Positions 35,980 through 44,730 of a stretch of DNA of 64,000 nt are shown piece after piece. The stretch is from JARICQ01 sp964527205 (lineage in GTDB: Bacteria > Bacillota > Clostridia > Tissierellales > Tissierellaceae). The DNA lies in NCBI GenBank assembly GCA_964527205.1, contig CAZGQG010000001.1, forward strand, positions 44,094-108,093. Direction: 5' to 3'. The translations under genes and the position numbers were made by a program. Every line of letters starts with the position of its first letter. Position 1 is the first letter of the stretch. The notes under the pieces are model-generated. The model searched no databases. It was not told the origin of the DNA and saw only the letters and a list, made by a program, of their open reading frames with translations.

Positions 35980-36408
35980 TTATTCCTCCAGTGAATATAT
36001 TTGATCGCAATATTCGCACTTATAGGTTGCCTCTTTCTCATCTATTAACACAAACTTATGGGTAATTGATGTTTCCGTAGAAGTTATGCACCTTGGATTT
36101 TTGCACTCCATTATCCCATCTACTCTTTCCGGCAGACCTAGTTTTATTTTTTCTGTTATAACTTCATCTACAATAATATTTACTGTCATATTAGGATCAA
36201 TAAAGCCTAATTTATTAAGGTCTATTTCTATTTCATTTTCAATTTTAATAATATCTTTTCTACCATACTTATTGCTTCTTGCGTTCATTATAAGGGCCAC
36301 AGTAAAATCTGCCTTGTCTAGGCCTAAATATTTAAATATAATTATACCATGTCCTGGTTTTATGTGATCTATAACAATTCCTCTTGAAATACTATTTATA
36401 TTTAACAT
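35980..36408 (-). CDS. pyrI: Aspartate carbamoyltransferase regulatory subunit
   Basis: Allosteric nucleotide-binding subunit of ATCase. The 142-residue protein ends in a zinc domain with CKNPRC and CEYC, which holds it to PyrB. Its presence predicts feedback control of the enzyme by CTP/UTP in addition to control of transcription. Its start overlaps the pyrB stop. Confidence 0.96.
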   Translation of the reverse strand: MLNINSISRGIVIDHIKPGHGIIIFKYLGLDKADFTVALIMNARSNKYGRKDIIKIENEIEIDLNKLGFIDPNMTVNIIVDEVITEKIKLGLPERVDGIMECKNPRCITSTETSITHKFVLIDEKEATYKCEYCDQIYSLEE

Positions 36409-37331
36409 TATTCCACCTCTAATAATTTAAGTATAAGTGCCATTCTAACGAACATTCCATACTTGGCCTGTCTAAAATACCAAGCCCTAGGATCCTGGTC
36501 CACTTCCATGCTTATTTCATTTACTCTTGGCAGTGGGTGTAATATAGTTAGATCTTCTTTTGCCTTTAATAGCTTTTCATTGTTTAGGATATAACTGTCC
36601 TTTAATCTTATATAATCCGCCTCATTAAAGAAACGTTCCTTTTGTACTCTGGTCATATAAAGGATATCAAGTTCATCTATGACTTCTTCCAGTCTTTCCT
36701 TTTCAACGTATTCTATATTGTTTTTATCTAAAATTTCTCTTCTAATATATTCTGGGACTTGTAGTTCTTCTGGGGAGATAAGGATAAATTTAATATTTTC
36801 ATATCTTGACATGGCCTTTATAAGTGAGTGGACTGTACGCCCAAACTTTAGGTCTCCACATAGGCCAACTGTCATATTAGAAAGGCTTCTCTTGGCTACT
36901 CGAATGGTTAAAAGATCTGACAGGGTCTGGGTTGGATGTTGATGTCCTCCATCTCCTGCATTAATTAAGGGAATATCACAGTAGGATGCACCATATCTTG
37001 GAGCTCCTTCCTTGGGGTGACGCATGGCGATTATATCTGAATAGCTTGCTACAGTTCTTATAGTATCTGGTAGGTTTTCACCCTTTGATACAGAGCTGGA
37101 TCCGGATTCTGAAAATCCTATTACCTCTCCTCCAAGTCTATACATGGCAGATTCAAAGCTAAGTCTGGTCCTAGTACTTGGTTCAAAGAAGAGGGTGGCA
37201 AGTATCTTGCCCTGACAAGTGGTTTTGTATTCTTCTGGTTTTTCTATTATCTTTTCTGCTAAATCAAATAATTCTTCTAGTTCCTCCACTGATAAGTCTT
37301 GTGGATCTATTAAGTGTCTTCCTTTTAACAT
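36408..37331 (-). CDS. pyrB: Aspartate carbamoyltransferase catalytic subunit
   Basis: Makes carbamoyl-aspartate, the committed pyrimidine step. The carbamoyl-phosphate motif FFEPSTRTRLSFESA lies near residue 48, with DGGHQHPTQ and HPLPRVNEI further on. First gene of pyrB-I-C-F-K-D, behind an attenuating leader. Confidence 0.97.
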   Translation of the reverse strand: MLKGRHLIDPQDLSVEELEELFDLAEKIIEKPEEYKTTCQGKILATLFFEPSTRTRLSFESAMYRLGGEVIGFSESGSSSVSKGENLPDTIRTVASYSDIIAMRHPKEGAPRYGASYCDIPLINAGDGGHQHPTQTLSDLLTIRVAKRSLSNMTVGLCGDLKFGRTVHSLIKAMSRYENIKFILISPEELQVPEYIRREILDKNNIEYVEKERLEEVIDELDILYMTRVQKERFFNEADYIRLKDSYILNNEKLLKAKEDLTILHPLPRVNEISMEVDQDPRAWYFRQAKYGMFVRMALILKLLEVE

Positions 37332-37374
37332 TTTATCACTCCTTAGTCTTTTTTAGACCTCTAGGATTAGCTTC

Positions 37375-37453
37375 AAAAAATGCCTTCCATATACGTAGGA
37401 AGGCATAAATATGCTAGGTAAATTATGCTATCCTTTCCAATCTCACAGGATTG
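37375..37453 (-). promoter_or_regulatory. PyrR-type attenuator in the pyrB leader
   Basis: On the minus strand the leader first carries AATCCTGTGAGATTGG...AAGGAT (37453-37428), a close match to the PyrR-binding anti-antiterminator with its GTGAG loop. It then has an intrinsic terminator with ATGCCTTCC/GGAAGGCAT arms (37398-37406 with 37380-37388) and six T. With UMP-bound PyrR the terminator should form and shut the operon. pyrR is not in the window. Confidence 0.85.
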
Positions 37454-37522
37454 TTTTAAAGGTTTTTATCTCTAATATAATAACACAAAATACGAAGAAA
37501 ATCTATTAATTTTTTCTTATTT

Positions 37523-37987
37523 TTAAGGAATATACTGCTCTTCTAATTTAATTACATCTCCATCCTTGGTAAAAACTCGGAATAATAAGCCTTCCTTAGA
37601 GTTATAAGGATTGTTTCCATCTAGGAAATCCATAAAGTCTGAATGGCTTAGGCTTTTATGATTGGATAGGTCCTCCCAATTTAAAACCTTGTATTCTGTA
37701 TCCTCTCCTAGACTTATGCTTTCTTGGTCTAGATCAGGATTATGGATATAATATCCATTGTCCAAATCATTTGGATCAATTCCCAATTCCTCTAGCCTCT
37801 TCTCATCTCCAGATCCTAGAAATTCAATCCTATCTGCATGAAGTGAATCATCAAAATCAGCCTTACTAATATAGGCCATATAATAATCTTCAGAGTTTTC
37901 ACTGCTATCCTCTGCTTTGCTACAAGCTGAAACAAATACAGCTAAAATCAATATCATAAATATAAAAACCCTATTCTTATTCCACAC
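37523..37987 (-). CDS. Small lipoprotein, unknown function
   Basis: A 154-residue protein with a type II signal peptide and lipobox VSAC (Cys22), then a serine/acid-rich linker. The rest (YYMAYISKADFDDSLHADRIEFLGSGDEKR...) has no motif I know. It stands alone, with a strong hairpin upstream closing the previous gene group. Confidence 0.75.
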   Translation of the reverse strand: MWNKNRVFIFMILILAVFVSACSKAEDSSENSEDYYMAYISKADFDDSLHADRIEFLGSGDEKRLEELGIDPNDLDNGYYIHNPDLDQESISLGEDTEYKVLNWEDLSNHKSLSHSDFMDFLDGNNPYNSKEGLLFRVFTKDGDVIKLEEQYIP

Positions 37988-38014
37988 AATTCTCCTCCCC
38001 TTTCCCTTTATTAA

Positions 38015-38058
38015 AATACTTGCCTAGCTATTATTTACCCCATAGCTAGGCAAGTATT
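38015..38058 (-). terminator. 17-bp stem terminator after the DUF6440 gene
   Basis: Arms 38015-38031 and 38042-38058 are exact complements with a 10-base loop; on the minus strand TTTAAT follows. Confidence 0.8.
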
Positions 38059-38121
38059 GTTCATTAGAAAAAAGTATCCAAATTGTAAACTTTATCCTAT
38101 TTTAAAGTCCTTACATTCTCA

Positions 38122-38310
38122 TTAATCTAAAGTAACTACAGGCTTTCCATCCTTGTCTAATAAAGGAGTAAGGGATAGGCCATATCCTGCTGCATGATAT
38201 AGATAGTTTACTCCCGTCTCCTTATCTCTAATTATCTTAAAGATAGCCAGTTTTCCCTGCTCATATATAACTTCAAATCTTTCATCAAACTTATCTTTTT
38301 TACCAAACAT
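38122..38310 (-). CDS. DUF6440 family small protein
   Basis: A 62-residue cytoplasmic protein with the conserved pattern RFEVIYEQGKLAIFKIIRD, then KETGVNYLYHAAGYG and LTPLLDKDGKPV, which is DUF6440. Function unknown. It ends a group of small minus-strand genes. Confidence 0.82.
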   Translation of the reverse strand: MFGKKDKFDERFEVIYEQGKLAIFKIIRDKETGVNYLYHAAGYGLSLTPLLDKDGKPVVTLD

Positions 38311-38342
38311 TATAAAGCCTCCTTTAGGTTTTTAATATTTAA

Positions 38343-38570
38343 CTATTCTTTTTCCCTACTTATAAAACTAGCAATTATCAAAAGCATTCCCATAACAAAT
38401 AGTATAGGTACAAATATATTGTCAAATATACCTATTATTCTTGGATTGTTGGGATATGATCCAGTGCCAATCTCTATAGACCATTTAAATACTGATAAAA
38501 ATCTTTCAAATGTATATATAAGTCCACTGCTTACTATCATAAGGCAGCCCATAATTTTTTCCCTTTTCAC
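38343..38570 (-). CDS. Small two-helix membrane protein
   Basis: 75 residues with two hydrophobic segments (about 9-28 and 51-69) and a charged end ISREKE. No family recognised. Start ATG 38570 follows a GGAGG-like site. It may share a transcript with the DUF6440 gene 32 bases downstream. Confidence 0.65.
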   Translation of the reverse strand: MKREKIMGCLMIVSSGLIYTFERFLSVFKWSIEIGTGSYPNNPRIIGIFDNIFVPILFVMGMLLIIASFISREKE

Positions 38571-38633
38571 CCTGTCTCTTCCTCCCTTTTAAGCTATTTC
38601 ATACGGTTTTTCATCTATGAATATTCCCATCCT

Positions 38634-38798
38634 TCAGCTCCACTTATCCCTATATAGGAGGTAGAATACTAAGCCATATGCCAATCCAATAATAATATGT
38701 GTTATTATTTTATTTAAATTTAAAACATTAAAGGCTATAAAGTACATTACAATATAAAGAATTATAAAAACACCTATAAAAAACTTTTTATCTTCCAT
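38634..38798 (-). CDS. 54-residue two-helix membrane protein
   Basis: An open frame from ATG 38798 to TGA 38636 with two clean membrane helices: FFIGVFIILYIVMYFIAF, then IITHIIIGLAYGLVFYLLY, ending in RDKWS. An AGGA site lies 5 bases before the ATG. It has the same strand, size and topology as its neighbours. The frame stays open upstream to 38840 without a standard start. Function unknown. Confidence 0.55.
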   Translation of the reverse strand: MEDKKFFIGVFIILYIVMYFIAFNVLNLNKIITHIIIGLAYGLVFYLLYRDKWS

Positions 38799-38884
38799 TA
38801 AATTCCTGAACTTTTCAATAATAATCCCCCACTCAAAGTTTAGCTTAATTTACATCTTATTCTGTCCTTAAAAGTTTCTCATAC

Positions 38885-39403
38885 CTAGTCTAGAGAGAAT
38901 AATTTATTTTCAGCCTTATCCCATATAGTCCATTTCCTATATGGATCTGCATGCTCAGGCTTGTCAATTGTTGCTGCTAATTCATGGTCATTTCTTATAA
39001 TATAGTCATAGTCCCTTTTATCCCTCATCTTATCTATATAAATATATATTTCTACACCAGGTAAGCTAGAATTATCCCAATATTTATTTTGTATCTTTGT
39101 CATGCTTTCAGTATTTATAAAGCTTTTAAATCCTTCTATCAATAGTTCCATATCATCTCTATTTAAATCCCCCTGATAAATTAGATCTGCAGAGAAATAT
39201 CCAGTAAAATAATAGAAATTTAAGCTTTTAATTTTTTCATTAGAGTTTAGCATGTCTTTAGTAAATTCCCTTACTTCTCTGCTTCTTACAATAGTTTCAA
39301 CATTTTGACCTGTAAAGCTACTATAATAAAGCCTTACAGATATACCAATAAGAAGAAGTATAGATATAGCAAAGACTATGATTTTCTTAATCACTTTTCT
39401 CAC
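38885..39403 (-). CDS. Membrane-anchored protein, unknown function
   Basis: A 172-residue protein with one N-terminal helix (residues 5-26) and an extracytoplasmic domain rich in Tyr and Asp (LNFYYFTGYFSADLIYQGDL). No known motif. It is the first of the small minus-strand genes reading toward 38122. Confidence 0.72.
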   Translation of the reverse strand: MRKVIKKIIVFAISILLLIGISVRLYYSSFTGQNVETIVRSREVREFTKDMLNSNEKIKSLNFYYFTGYFSADLIYQGDLNRDDMELLIEGFKSFINTESMTKIQNKYWDNSSLPGVEIYIYIDKMRDKRDYDYIIRNDHELAATIDKPEHADPYRKWTIWDKAENKLFSLD

Positions 39404-39450
39404 TCCAAATTTATGGCTTTAAAGTCCTATGTTTTATTTTATACCCATTA

Positions 39451-39639
39451 TTAACCCTCTATAATTAATATGTCTATAACTAATTCATATATATTAGTTT
39501 TAGGCTCTATAGGCTTCTTTAGATATAATTGTATCCTGTCAAACTTTCCCTGTCTATATTTATATACTAATACCAAGTAATTATACCTTGTATATCTATT
39601 ATAATTAAATACAGCCTTTCCCTTTATTATTGAGCACAC
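39451..39639 (-). CDS. Doubtful 62-residue ORF
   Basis: Opens with GTG at 39639, without a ribosome site. The translation is Tyr/Lys-rich (NRYTRYNYLVLVYKYRQGKF) and matches nothing I know. The 375 bases between 39404 and 39778 hold otherwise only the AAAGGAG site of the next gene. It may be a gene remnant. Confidence 0.22.
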   Translation of the reverse strand: MCSIIKGKAVFNYNRYTRYNYLVLVYKYRQGKFDRIQLYLKKPIEPKTNIYELVIDILIIEG

Positions 39640-39778
39640 AATAATTTTATTTTAAAAACTTAGATATTTTTTTATCAATATCCTCCTATATTTTGAATAT
39701 TAAGAACTTATATGGGTAGACTCAGTATAGAGGCAAAAATAAAGATAATATAGATATTCTAAAGAAAGGAGCATTTTT

Positions 39779-40975
39779 ATGAAAATTGTAATTTTAGGTG
39801 GAGCAGGTGGACAGGGTTTACATGCCACTAAGGCAATTATAAGAGGTGGAGTTTTTGATGAAATAGTAGTTGCCAGCCGTAATTTAGAAAAGACTCAAAA
39901 GGCAGTAGATGAATTAGGAGCTAGTAATGTTAGGGCAGAGCAAGTAGATGTTATGAATAGTGAGGAACTTCTTAGTTTAATTTCAGATGCAGATGTAGTT
40001 GCAAACTGTACTGGACCCTATTACTTATTAGGTGAATATGTTGTAGAGGCAGCTATAGAAGCTGGTGTTGATTATGTAGATTTTTGTGATGATGTAGAAG
40101 TTCACAAAAAGTTATTCTCAGGAGACTATGATAAAAGAGCCAAGGAGAAAGATATATCCATGATAATAGGTCTTGGAGCTAGTCCTGGTATCATGCCCCT
40201 ACAAGCCTATGCCATGGCTAAGGATTTAGACCAGGTAGAAGCTATTGACTTTTATATGGGCATAGATGTGCTGGATGATGCAGATGGGGAAGCAGTTTTA
40301 CTTCATGTTGTTGAAAACTTTGTAGATGACATTGATATAATAAAAGATGGGAAACCAGCAACAGAAAAGCCCTTTGAAGGAGCTACTTACTATGATTTCG
40401 GAGCACCAATAGGCGAGGTTATGATCTCAACTATGGGACATCCTGAAACCTTTACACTTCCAAGAGTTCTTCCAGATGCACAAAATATTAAAATTAAATT
40501 AGGGTTCTATCCAAGCAAGGCCTTTGAAACCTTAAAGGTTCTAATAGAAGATGGCTTTGCCAGTGAAGAAGGTATGATGGTTAATGGTGAAGAGGTAATT
40601 CCAAGGGAATATTTAATCAGCCATTTAGTCCACAATATAGATTCCAAGGCTGAAAGACCATTTGATCAGCCAATTACTGGATCCATGACCAGGGTAAGAG
40701 GAGTAAAGGATAATAAGAATATAGAGATTAAGGCTTCATCCTTTAGTCAAATGGGACCTTCAACAGGTTATCCCCTGGCAGTAGGAGCAGAATGGCTTGC
40801 CCAGGGAAAAATAAAGGAAAAGGGAATCCTAGTTCCAGAGGAAGCTCTGGATCCAGAAACATTCCTATATGCCTTTGGAAAGAGAGTTTTAGAGGCAGGT
40901 CATATATCCTTTGGTAAGACAACAACAACCATAGAAGAGATTTCTGGTCAAGAATATTTCGACAAATTAAAATAA
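39779..40975 (+). CDS. Saccharopine dehydrogenase family oxidoreductase
   Basis: A 398-residue NAD(P)-dependent enzyme. The N-terminal Rossmann fold has GGAGGQGLHATKAI, an acidic residue after beta-2, and the NCTGPYYLLGEYVVEAAIEAG segment typical of the saccharopine dehydrogenase superfamily. Substrate unknown; it could act on an amino-acid or polyamine imine. Start ATG 39779 follows AAAGGAG. It is transcribed alone; the T-box promoter starts 5 bases after its stop. Confidence 0.85.
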   Translation: MKIVILGGAGGQGLHATKAIIRGGVFDEIVVASRNLEKTQKAVDELGASNVRAEQVDVMNSEELLSLISDADVVANCTGPYYLLGEYVVEAAIEAGVDYVDFCDDVEVHKKLFSGDYDKRAKEKDISMIIGLGASPGIMPLQAYAMAKDLDQVEAIDFYMGIDVLDDADGEAVLLHVVENFVDDIDIIKDGKPATEKPFEGATYYDFGAPIGEVMISTMGHPETFTLPRVLPDAQNIKIKLGFYPSKAFETLKVLIEDGFASEEGMMVNGEEVIPREYLISHLVHNIDSKAERPFDQPITGSMTRVRGVKDNKNIEIKASSFSQMGPSTGYPLAVGAEWLAQGKIKEKGILVPEEALDPETFLYAFGKRVLEAGHISFGKTTTTIEEISGQEYFDKLK

Positions 40976-40979
40976 AACC

Positions 40980-41008
40980 TTGACAAATTTAGCACTATAG
41001 AGTAAAAT
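40980..41008 (+). promoter_or_regulatory. Promoter of the metNIQ T-box transcript
   Basis: -35 TTGACA (40980-40985), 17-base spacer, -10 TAAAAT (41003-41008), directly upstream of the T-box leader. Confidence 0.85.
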
Positions 41009-41013
41009 AGTAT

Positions 41014-41297
41014 CTAGTTGAATAAGGCGTTGAAGAGAAGAGTAGGCAAGTGAATGCTTTTACAGAGAATTCCTAACTGGTGAGAGGGAATAAAGAATAG
41101 CAAGCTGAATATGGTCTCCGAGTCTGTTTGTCGAATTTTTTAGGCAAGCACGTTTGCACACGTTATAGTGATAGAGTATTCAAGGTTTATTCCTGCGTAC
41201 TTGATAAGGTATTTATTGTGAGATAAATATAAATTTAGGGTGGTAACACGAAGCTTTCGTCCCTTTGCTTTTAGCAAAGAGACGAGGGCTTTTTTTT
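41014..41297 (+). promoter_or_regulatory. T-box riboswitch, probably tRNA-Met specific
   Basis: The leader carries the T-box core GGGTGGTAACACG (41238-41250). AGGG can pair with a downstream CCCT as antiterminator, or TCGTC (41257-41261) can pair with GACGA (41281-41285) as terminator, followed by eight T. A specifier-loop-like GAATATGGTCTCCGAG (41107-41122) offers ATG at 41111. That reading fits the downstream methionine importer; the exact specifier is inferred. Confidence 0.9.
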
Positions 41298-41322
41298 GAT
41301 TTCAAAAACAGGAGGTATGGAT

Positions 41323-42330
41323 TTGATAAGGATAAATAATCTATCTAAAATTTACAAAGATGCTAATAAAGATATACATGCAGTAGATAATGTAAGTTTA
41401 AATATTGAGAAGGGAGAGATATTTGGAGTAATTGGTCTTAGTGGTGCTGGAAAGTCTAGCCTAATCAGATGTCTTAATAGACTTGAAGAAGCCACTAGTG
41501 GAGAGATAATAATAGACGGAGTAAATATTAGGGAGCTTAATCCCAAGGAGCTTAGGGATGAAAGAAAGGATATAGGAATGATATTTCAGCATTTCAATCT
41601 CCTATCACAAAAGACTGTCTTTGAAAATATAGCCTTTCCCCTGGAACTAGTTGGTAAGAGCAAGTCTGAAATAGAAAGAAGGGTGGATGAGCTTTTAGAA
41701 TATGTGGAGTTAGAGGATAAGAAAGACAGCTATCCTAGTCAGTTAAGTGGGGGTCAGAAACAAAGGGTTGCAATTGCAAGGGCCATAGCCAATAATCCTA
41801 AGGTGCTTTTAAGTGATGAGGGGACTTCAGCCCTAGATCCTCAAACCACCCAATCTATACTGGATCTACTTAAGAAAATTAGGGAAGAATTTGGCATTAC
41901 TATAATAATGATTACCCATCAAATGGAGGTTGTAAAAAATATATGTGACCGGGTGGCAATCATGGAGGATGGAAAGGTTATTGAGGAAAATACTGTAGAG
42001 GATCTATTTAGAAGGCCTAAAACCAAAAGAGCCCTGTCCTTTATAGATTCTCTTAGGGAAGGCACAGATGAAGAAATTCTAGATCCTAAGGATTATAGGG
42101 GCCTGCTCATTAGACTTAGCTTTTTGGGAGATAGTGCTAGGGAACCTATTGTATCAAGGACTATTAAAAATTTTGATATAGCAATAAATATTCTTTCAGG
42201 AAATATAAACAAACTACAAGAATCCAATGTAGGCCATCTCTTTTTAGAATTGATTGGTGATGAAGATGAAATTGGAAGGGCTATAGGATTTTTAGAAAGT
42301 AAGGATGTACATGTGGAGGTGATAAAATGA
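41323..42330 (+). CDS. metN: Methionine ABC importer ATP-binding protein MetN
   Basis: ATPase of the methionine importer. Walker A GLSGAGKSS, signature LSGGQKQR, Walker B VLLSDEGTSALDPQT and a C-terminal NIL (ACT-like) regulatory domain that binds methionine. An ATG at 41317 sits 1 base from the AGGAGG site, so the TTG at 41323, 7 bases away, is the likelier start and gives the family's MIRINNLSKIYK opening (335 residues). Confidence 0.95.
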   Translation: MIRINNLSKIYKDANKDIHAVDNVSLNIEKGEIFGVIGLSGAGKSSLIRCLNRLEEATSGEIIIDGVNIRELNPKELRDERKDIGMIFQHFNLLSQKTVFENIAFPLELVGKSKSEIERRVDELLEYVELEDKKDSYPSQLSGGQKQRVAIARAIANNPKVLLSDEGTSALDPQTTQSILDLLKKIREEFGITIIMITHQMEVVKNICDRVAIMEDGKVIEENTVEDLFRRPKTKRALSFIDSLREGTDEEILDPKDYRGLLIRLSFLGDSAREPIVSRTIKNFDIAINILSGNINKLQESNVGHLFLELIGDEDEIGRAIGFLESKDVHVEVIK

Positions 42331-42968
42331 TCCATCTATTTGCTGGACCCCTAATGGAAACCCTGTATATGGTATTTTTCTCAACTATATTTTCTACAAT
42401 CATAGGACTACCCCTGGGAATACTCCTAGTCATTACTGAAAAAGGGGGCATATGGGAGAAGGCTTTATTTAATAAGATTCTTAATAGTCTTGTAAATATT
42501 CTCAGATCCATACCCTTTATCATACTTATGCTCTTAGTTTTTCCTCTGGCAAAACTAATTGTAGGAACTAGGATAGGAACCACTGCATCAATAGTTCCGC
42601 TTTCCATAGCAGCTGCTCCCTTTGTAGCTAGACTTATAGAATCTAGCCTAAGGGAAGTAGATATTGGCCTTATAGAGTCAAGCCTTTCCATGGGAGCAAA
42701 TCCTTATCAAATAGTGATTAGGGTTTTACTCTCAGAATCCCTACCCTCTATAATCCTAGGCCTCACCACTGCTATTATAAATTTAATTGGCTATTCTGCC
42801 ATGGCAGGAGCTATAGGTGGAGGTGGGCTTGGAGACTTGGCTATTAGATATGGTCATTATAAATATGATTATAAGGTTATGTATATTTCAGTAATAATAA
42901 TAGTGCTACTTGTCCAATCAGTACAATTTATAGGAAACAACTTGGCTAGAAGAGTAAATAAAAAATAA
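42327..42968 (+). CDS. metI: Methionine ABC importer permease MetI
   Basis: 213-residue permease with five membrane helices and the EAA-loop region ESSLREVDIGLIESSLSMGANPYQI. It overlaps metN by 4 bases. Confidence 0.95.
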   Translation: MIHLFAGPLMETLYMVFFSTIFSTIIGLPLGILLVITEKGGIWEKALFNKILNSLVNILRSIPFIILMLLVFPLAKLIVGTRIGTTASIVPLSIAAAPFVARLIESSLREVDIGLIESSLSMGANPYQIVIRVLLSESLPSIILGLTTAIINLIGYSAMAGAIGGGGLGDLAIRYGHYKYDYKVMYISVIIIVLLVQSVQFIGNNLARRVNKK

Positions 42969-42992
42969 AAATAAAATTTAGGAGGAATAAAA

Positions 42993-43793
42993 ATGAAAAA
43001 GTATTTATCTTTGGTATTAGTAATTGTATTATCCCTGTCAGTTTTGGTAGCTTGTGGTGAAGAAGAGGTCGACCAGTCTGGAATAAGAATTGGTGTAAGC
43101 CCAGAGCCCCATGGAAGTTTGGTAGAGCTAATAGTAGATGAACTAAAGGAAGAAGGTATAGAGGTTGAAATTGTACCCTTTACAGATTATGTAACCCCAA
43201 ATACCAGTCTTGCAGATGGAGATATAGATGCAAACTTCTTCCAACATAAACCTTATTTTGATGATTTTATAGAAAAACAAAATTTAGATTTAGTCAGCAT
43301 AGGAACAGTGCATGTGGAACCAATGGCCCTATATTCAAATTCCTTAGATTCTATTGATTCCTTAGAGGATGGATCTGAGATTGCCATACCAAATGATTCT
43401 GTAAATGGTGGTAGGGCTCTACTACTACTCCAGGCTCAGGGATTGATATCCCTAGGAGAAGACAGTGGAGTTGAGGCTTCTATAGCTGATATAGAGGATA
43501 ATCCTAAGAATTTAAGTTTCACAGAATTAGAAGCTGCCTTTCTACCAAGAGCTCTAGATGATGTAGATGCTGCAATAATCAATGGTAATTATGCCCTAGA
43601 AGCAGGTCTTAATCCTCTACAGGATGGCTTATTAATAGAAGATGGAGATTCACCTTATGCCAATCTAATAGCTGTAAGAAAGGGTGAAGAAGGCCAAGAA
43701 AGATTCTCCAAACTCTTAAAGGCCCTTCAATCTGATAGGGTAAAAATCTTTATAGAAGAAAATTATGAGGGAGCTGTTGTACCAGCTTTCTAA
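42993..43793 (+). CDS. metQ: Methionine-binding lipoprotein MetQ
   Basis: Extracellular NlpA-family binding protein, 266 residues. The lipobox LVAC gives Cys21. The mature part shows IRIGVSPEPHGSLVE, VPFTDYVTPNTSLADGDIDANFFQHKPY and a NGNYALEAGL segment typical for methionine binding. Last gene of metNIQ, closed by a terminator. Confidence 0.95.
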   Translation: MKKYLSLVLVIVLSLSVLVACGEEEVDQSGIRIGVSPEPHGSLVELIVDELKEEGIEVEIVPFTDYVTPNTSLADGDIDANFFQHKPYFDDFIEKQNLDLVSIGTVHVEPMALYSNSLDSIDSLEDGSEIAIPNDSVNGGRALLLLQAQGLISLGEDSGVEASIADIEDNPKNLSFTELEAAFLPRALDDVDAAIINGNYALEAGLNPLQDGLLIEDGDSPYANLIAVRKGEEGQERFSKLLKALQSDRVKIFIEENYEGAVVPAF

Positions 43794-43798
43794 TGCAA

Positions 43799-43835
43799 AA
43801 AAAGCTGAAAATCATTTATAGATTTTCAGCTTTTT
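43799..43835. terminator. Bidirectional terminator after metQ
   Basis: A 15-bp perfect stem (43799-43813 with 43821-43835), 7-base loop, five terminal T on the plus strand and five A on the other side. Confidence 0.9.
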
Positions 43836-43846
43836 ATATTTTAAAA

Positions 43847-44608
43847 TTATATGGTCCATTCACCGTGACTTATTCCTACTAGATGCCATACTCCTAAATG
43901 TTCTTCAAATATAAGCCTTAAGCTAGACCAATCCAAACCTTCATATTGGGGATCAAAACCTGTAAAGTGAAACTCAATATACTCTCCATTAGGATATATA
44001 TCCTCTACATTGTCTAACATGTTGCCAACTTGTATAGCTGTGTTATTTCCTATTATATGGGGATAATAGTAGTCTGCATCGTATATAAATCTATCATAAT
44101 AATCTTGAAAGTTCATTTCAATAGGATCTCCTGTCCCATCAAAGCTTCCCCAAGTATATAGGTTTGTATCCTGATTTAATCCTGCCACCTGGCCTGGAAT
44201 AAAGACCTGATCATTGACCTCATCTATATAGAAATAAGGGCTAAATCTAAGACCCTTGTCAGGATGAACATAGGCTGCCAATTCATCCATTTGATTGTCC
44301 TTTATAAGCTCCATAATCTCTAGGGATAATTGGATTGGAGTCATATTTGGATCTGGTATATTTACCATAGAGCCCTGGGATAATTCTTCATTTTCTTCTT
44401 TTAAATCTTCTATTTCAAGATTAAGATTTTGAATTTCTTCTTCCAGTTCTTCTTTTTCTTCTTTTAAGCTTTCTAATTCTAGCTCTACTCCTTCTAAATC
44501 ACTATTATCTACTGCACCAGTATCCTCATCCTCATTATTGGTACATCCAATGACAACTAGGGATACAAGCATAAGCACTGACACTAAAATAGCTATTTTC
44601 TTATTCAT
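43847..44608 (-). CDS. Lipoprotein with coiled coil and C-terminal domain
   Basis: A 253-residue lipoprotein (lipobox VIGC, Cys22). A short acidic linker leads into a Glu/Leu-rich coiled coil (about 40-78), then a globular domain starting near MTPIQLSLEIMELI with a DKGLRFSPYFYID segment and ending in WHLVGISHGEWTI. Proteins of this layout are common in Clostridia but have no assigned role. Confidence 0.8.
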   Translation of the reverse strand: MNKKIAILVSVLMLVSLVVIGCTNNEDEDTGAVDNSDLEGVELELESLKEEKEELEEEIQNLNLEIEDLKEENEELSQGSMVNIPDPNMTPIQLSLEIMELIKDNQMDELAAYVHPDKGLRFSPYFYIDEVNDQVFIPGQVAGLNQDTNLYTWGSFDGTGDPIEMNFQDYYDRFIYDADYYYPHIIGNNTAIQVGNMLDNVEDIYPNGEYIEFHFTGFDPQYEGLDWSSLRLIFEEHLGVWHLVGISHGEWTI

Positions 44609-44730
44609 CTCTATTCCCTCCTTTACTTCTTATATAAATATATACCCCCTAAGGAGCTATTCTAATTTAAAAGATAAAAAAAGATATAGGAAGTCTAGTA
44701 AATTATACTATCTCTCCCATATCCCTTATA

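Noticed and set aside
41296..41322. MetN starting at the first ATG of the frame
   Set aside because: That start lies within the T-box terminator tail; 41323 has the right spacing and gives the family N-terminus.
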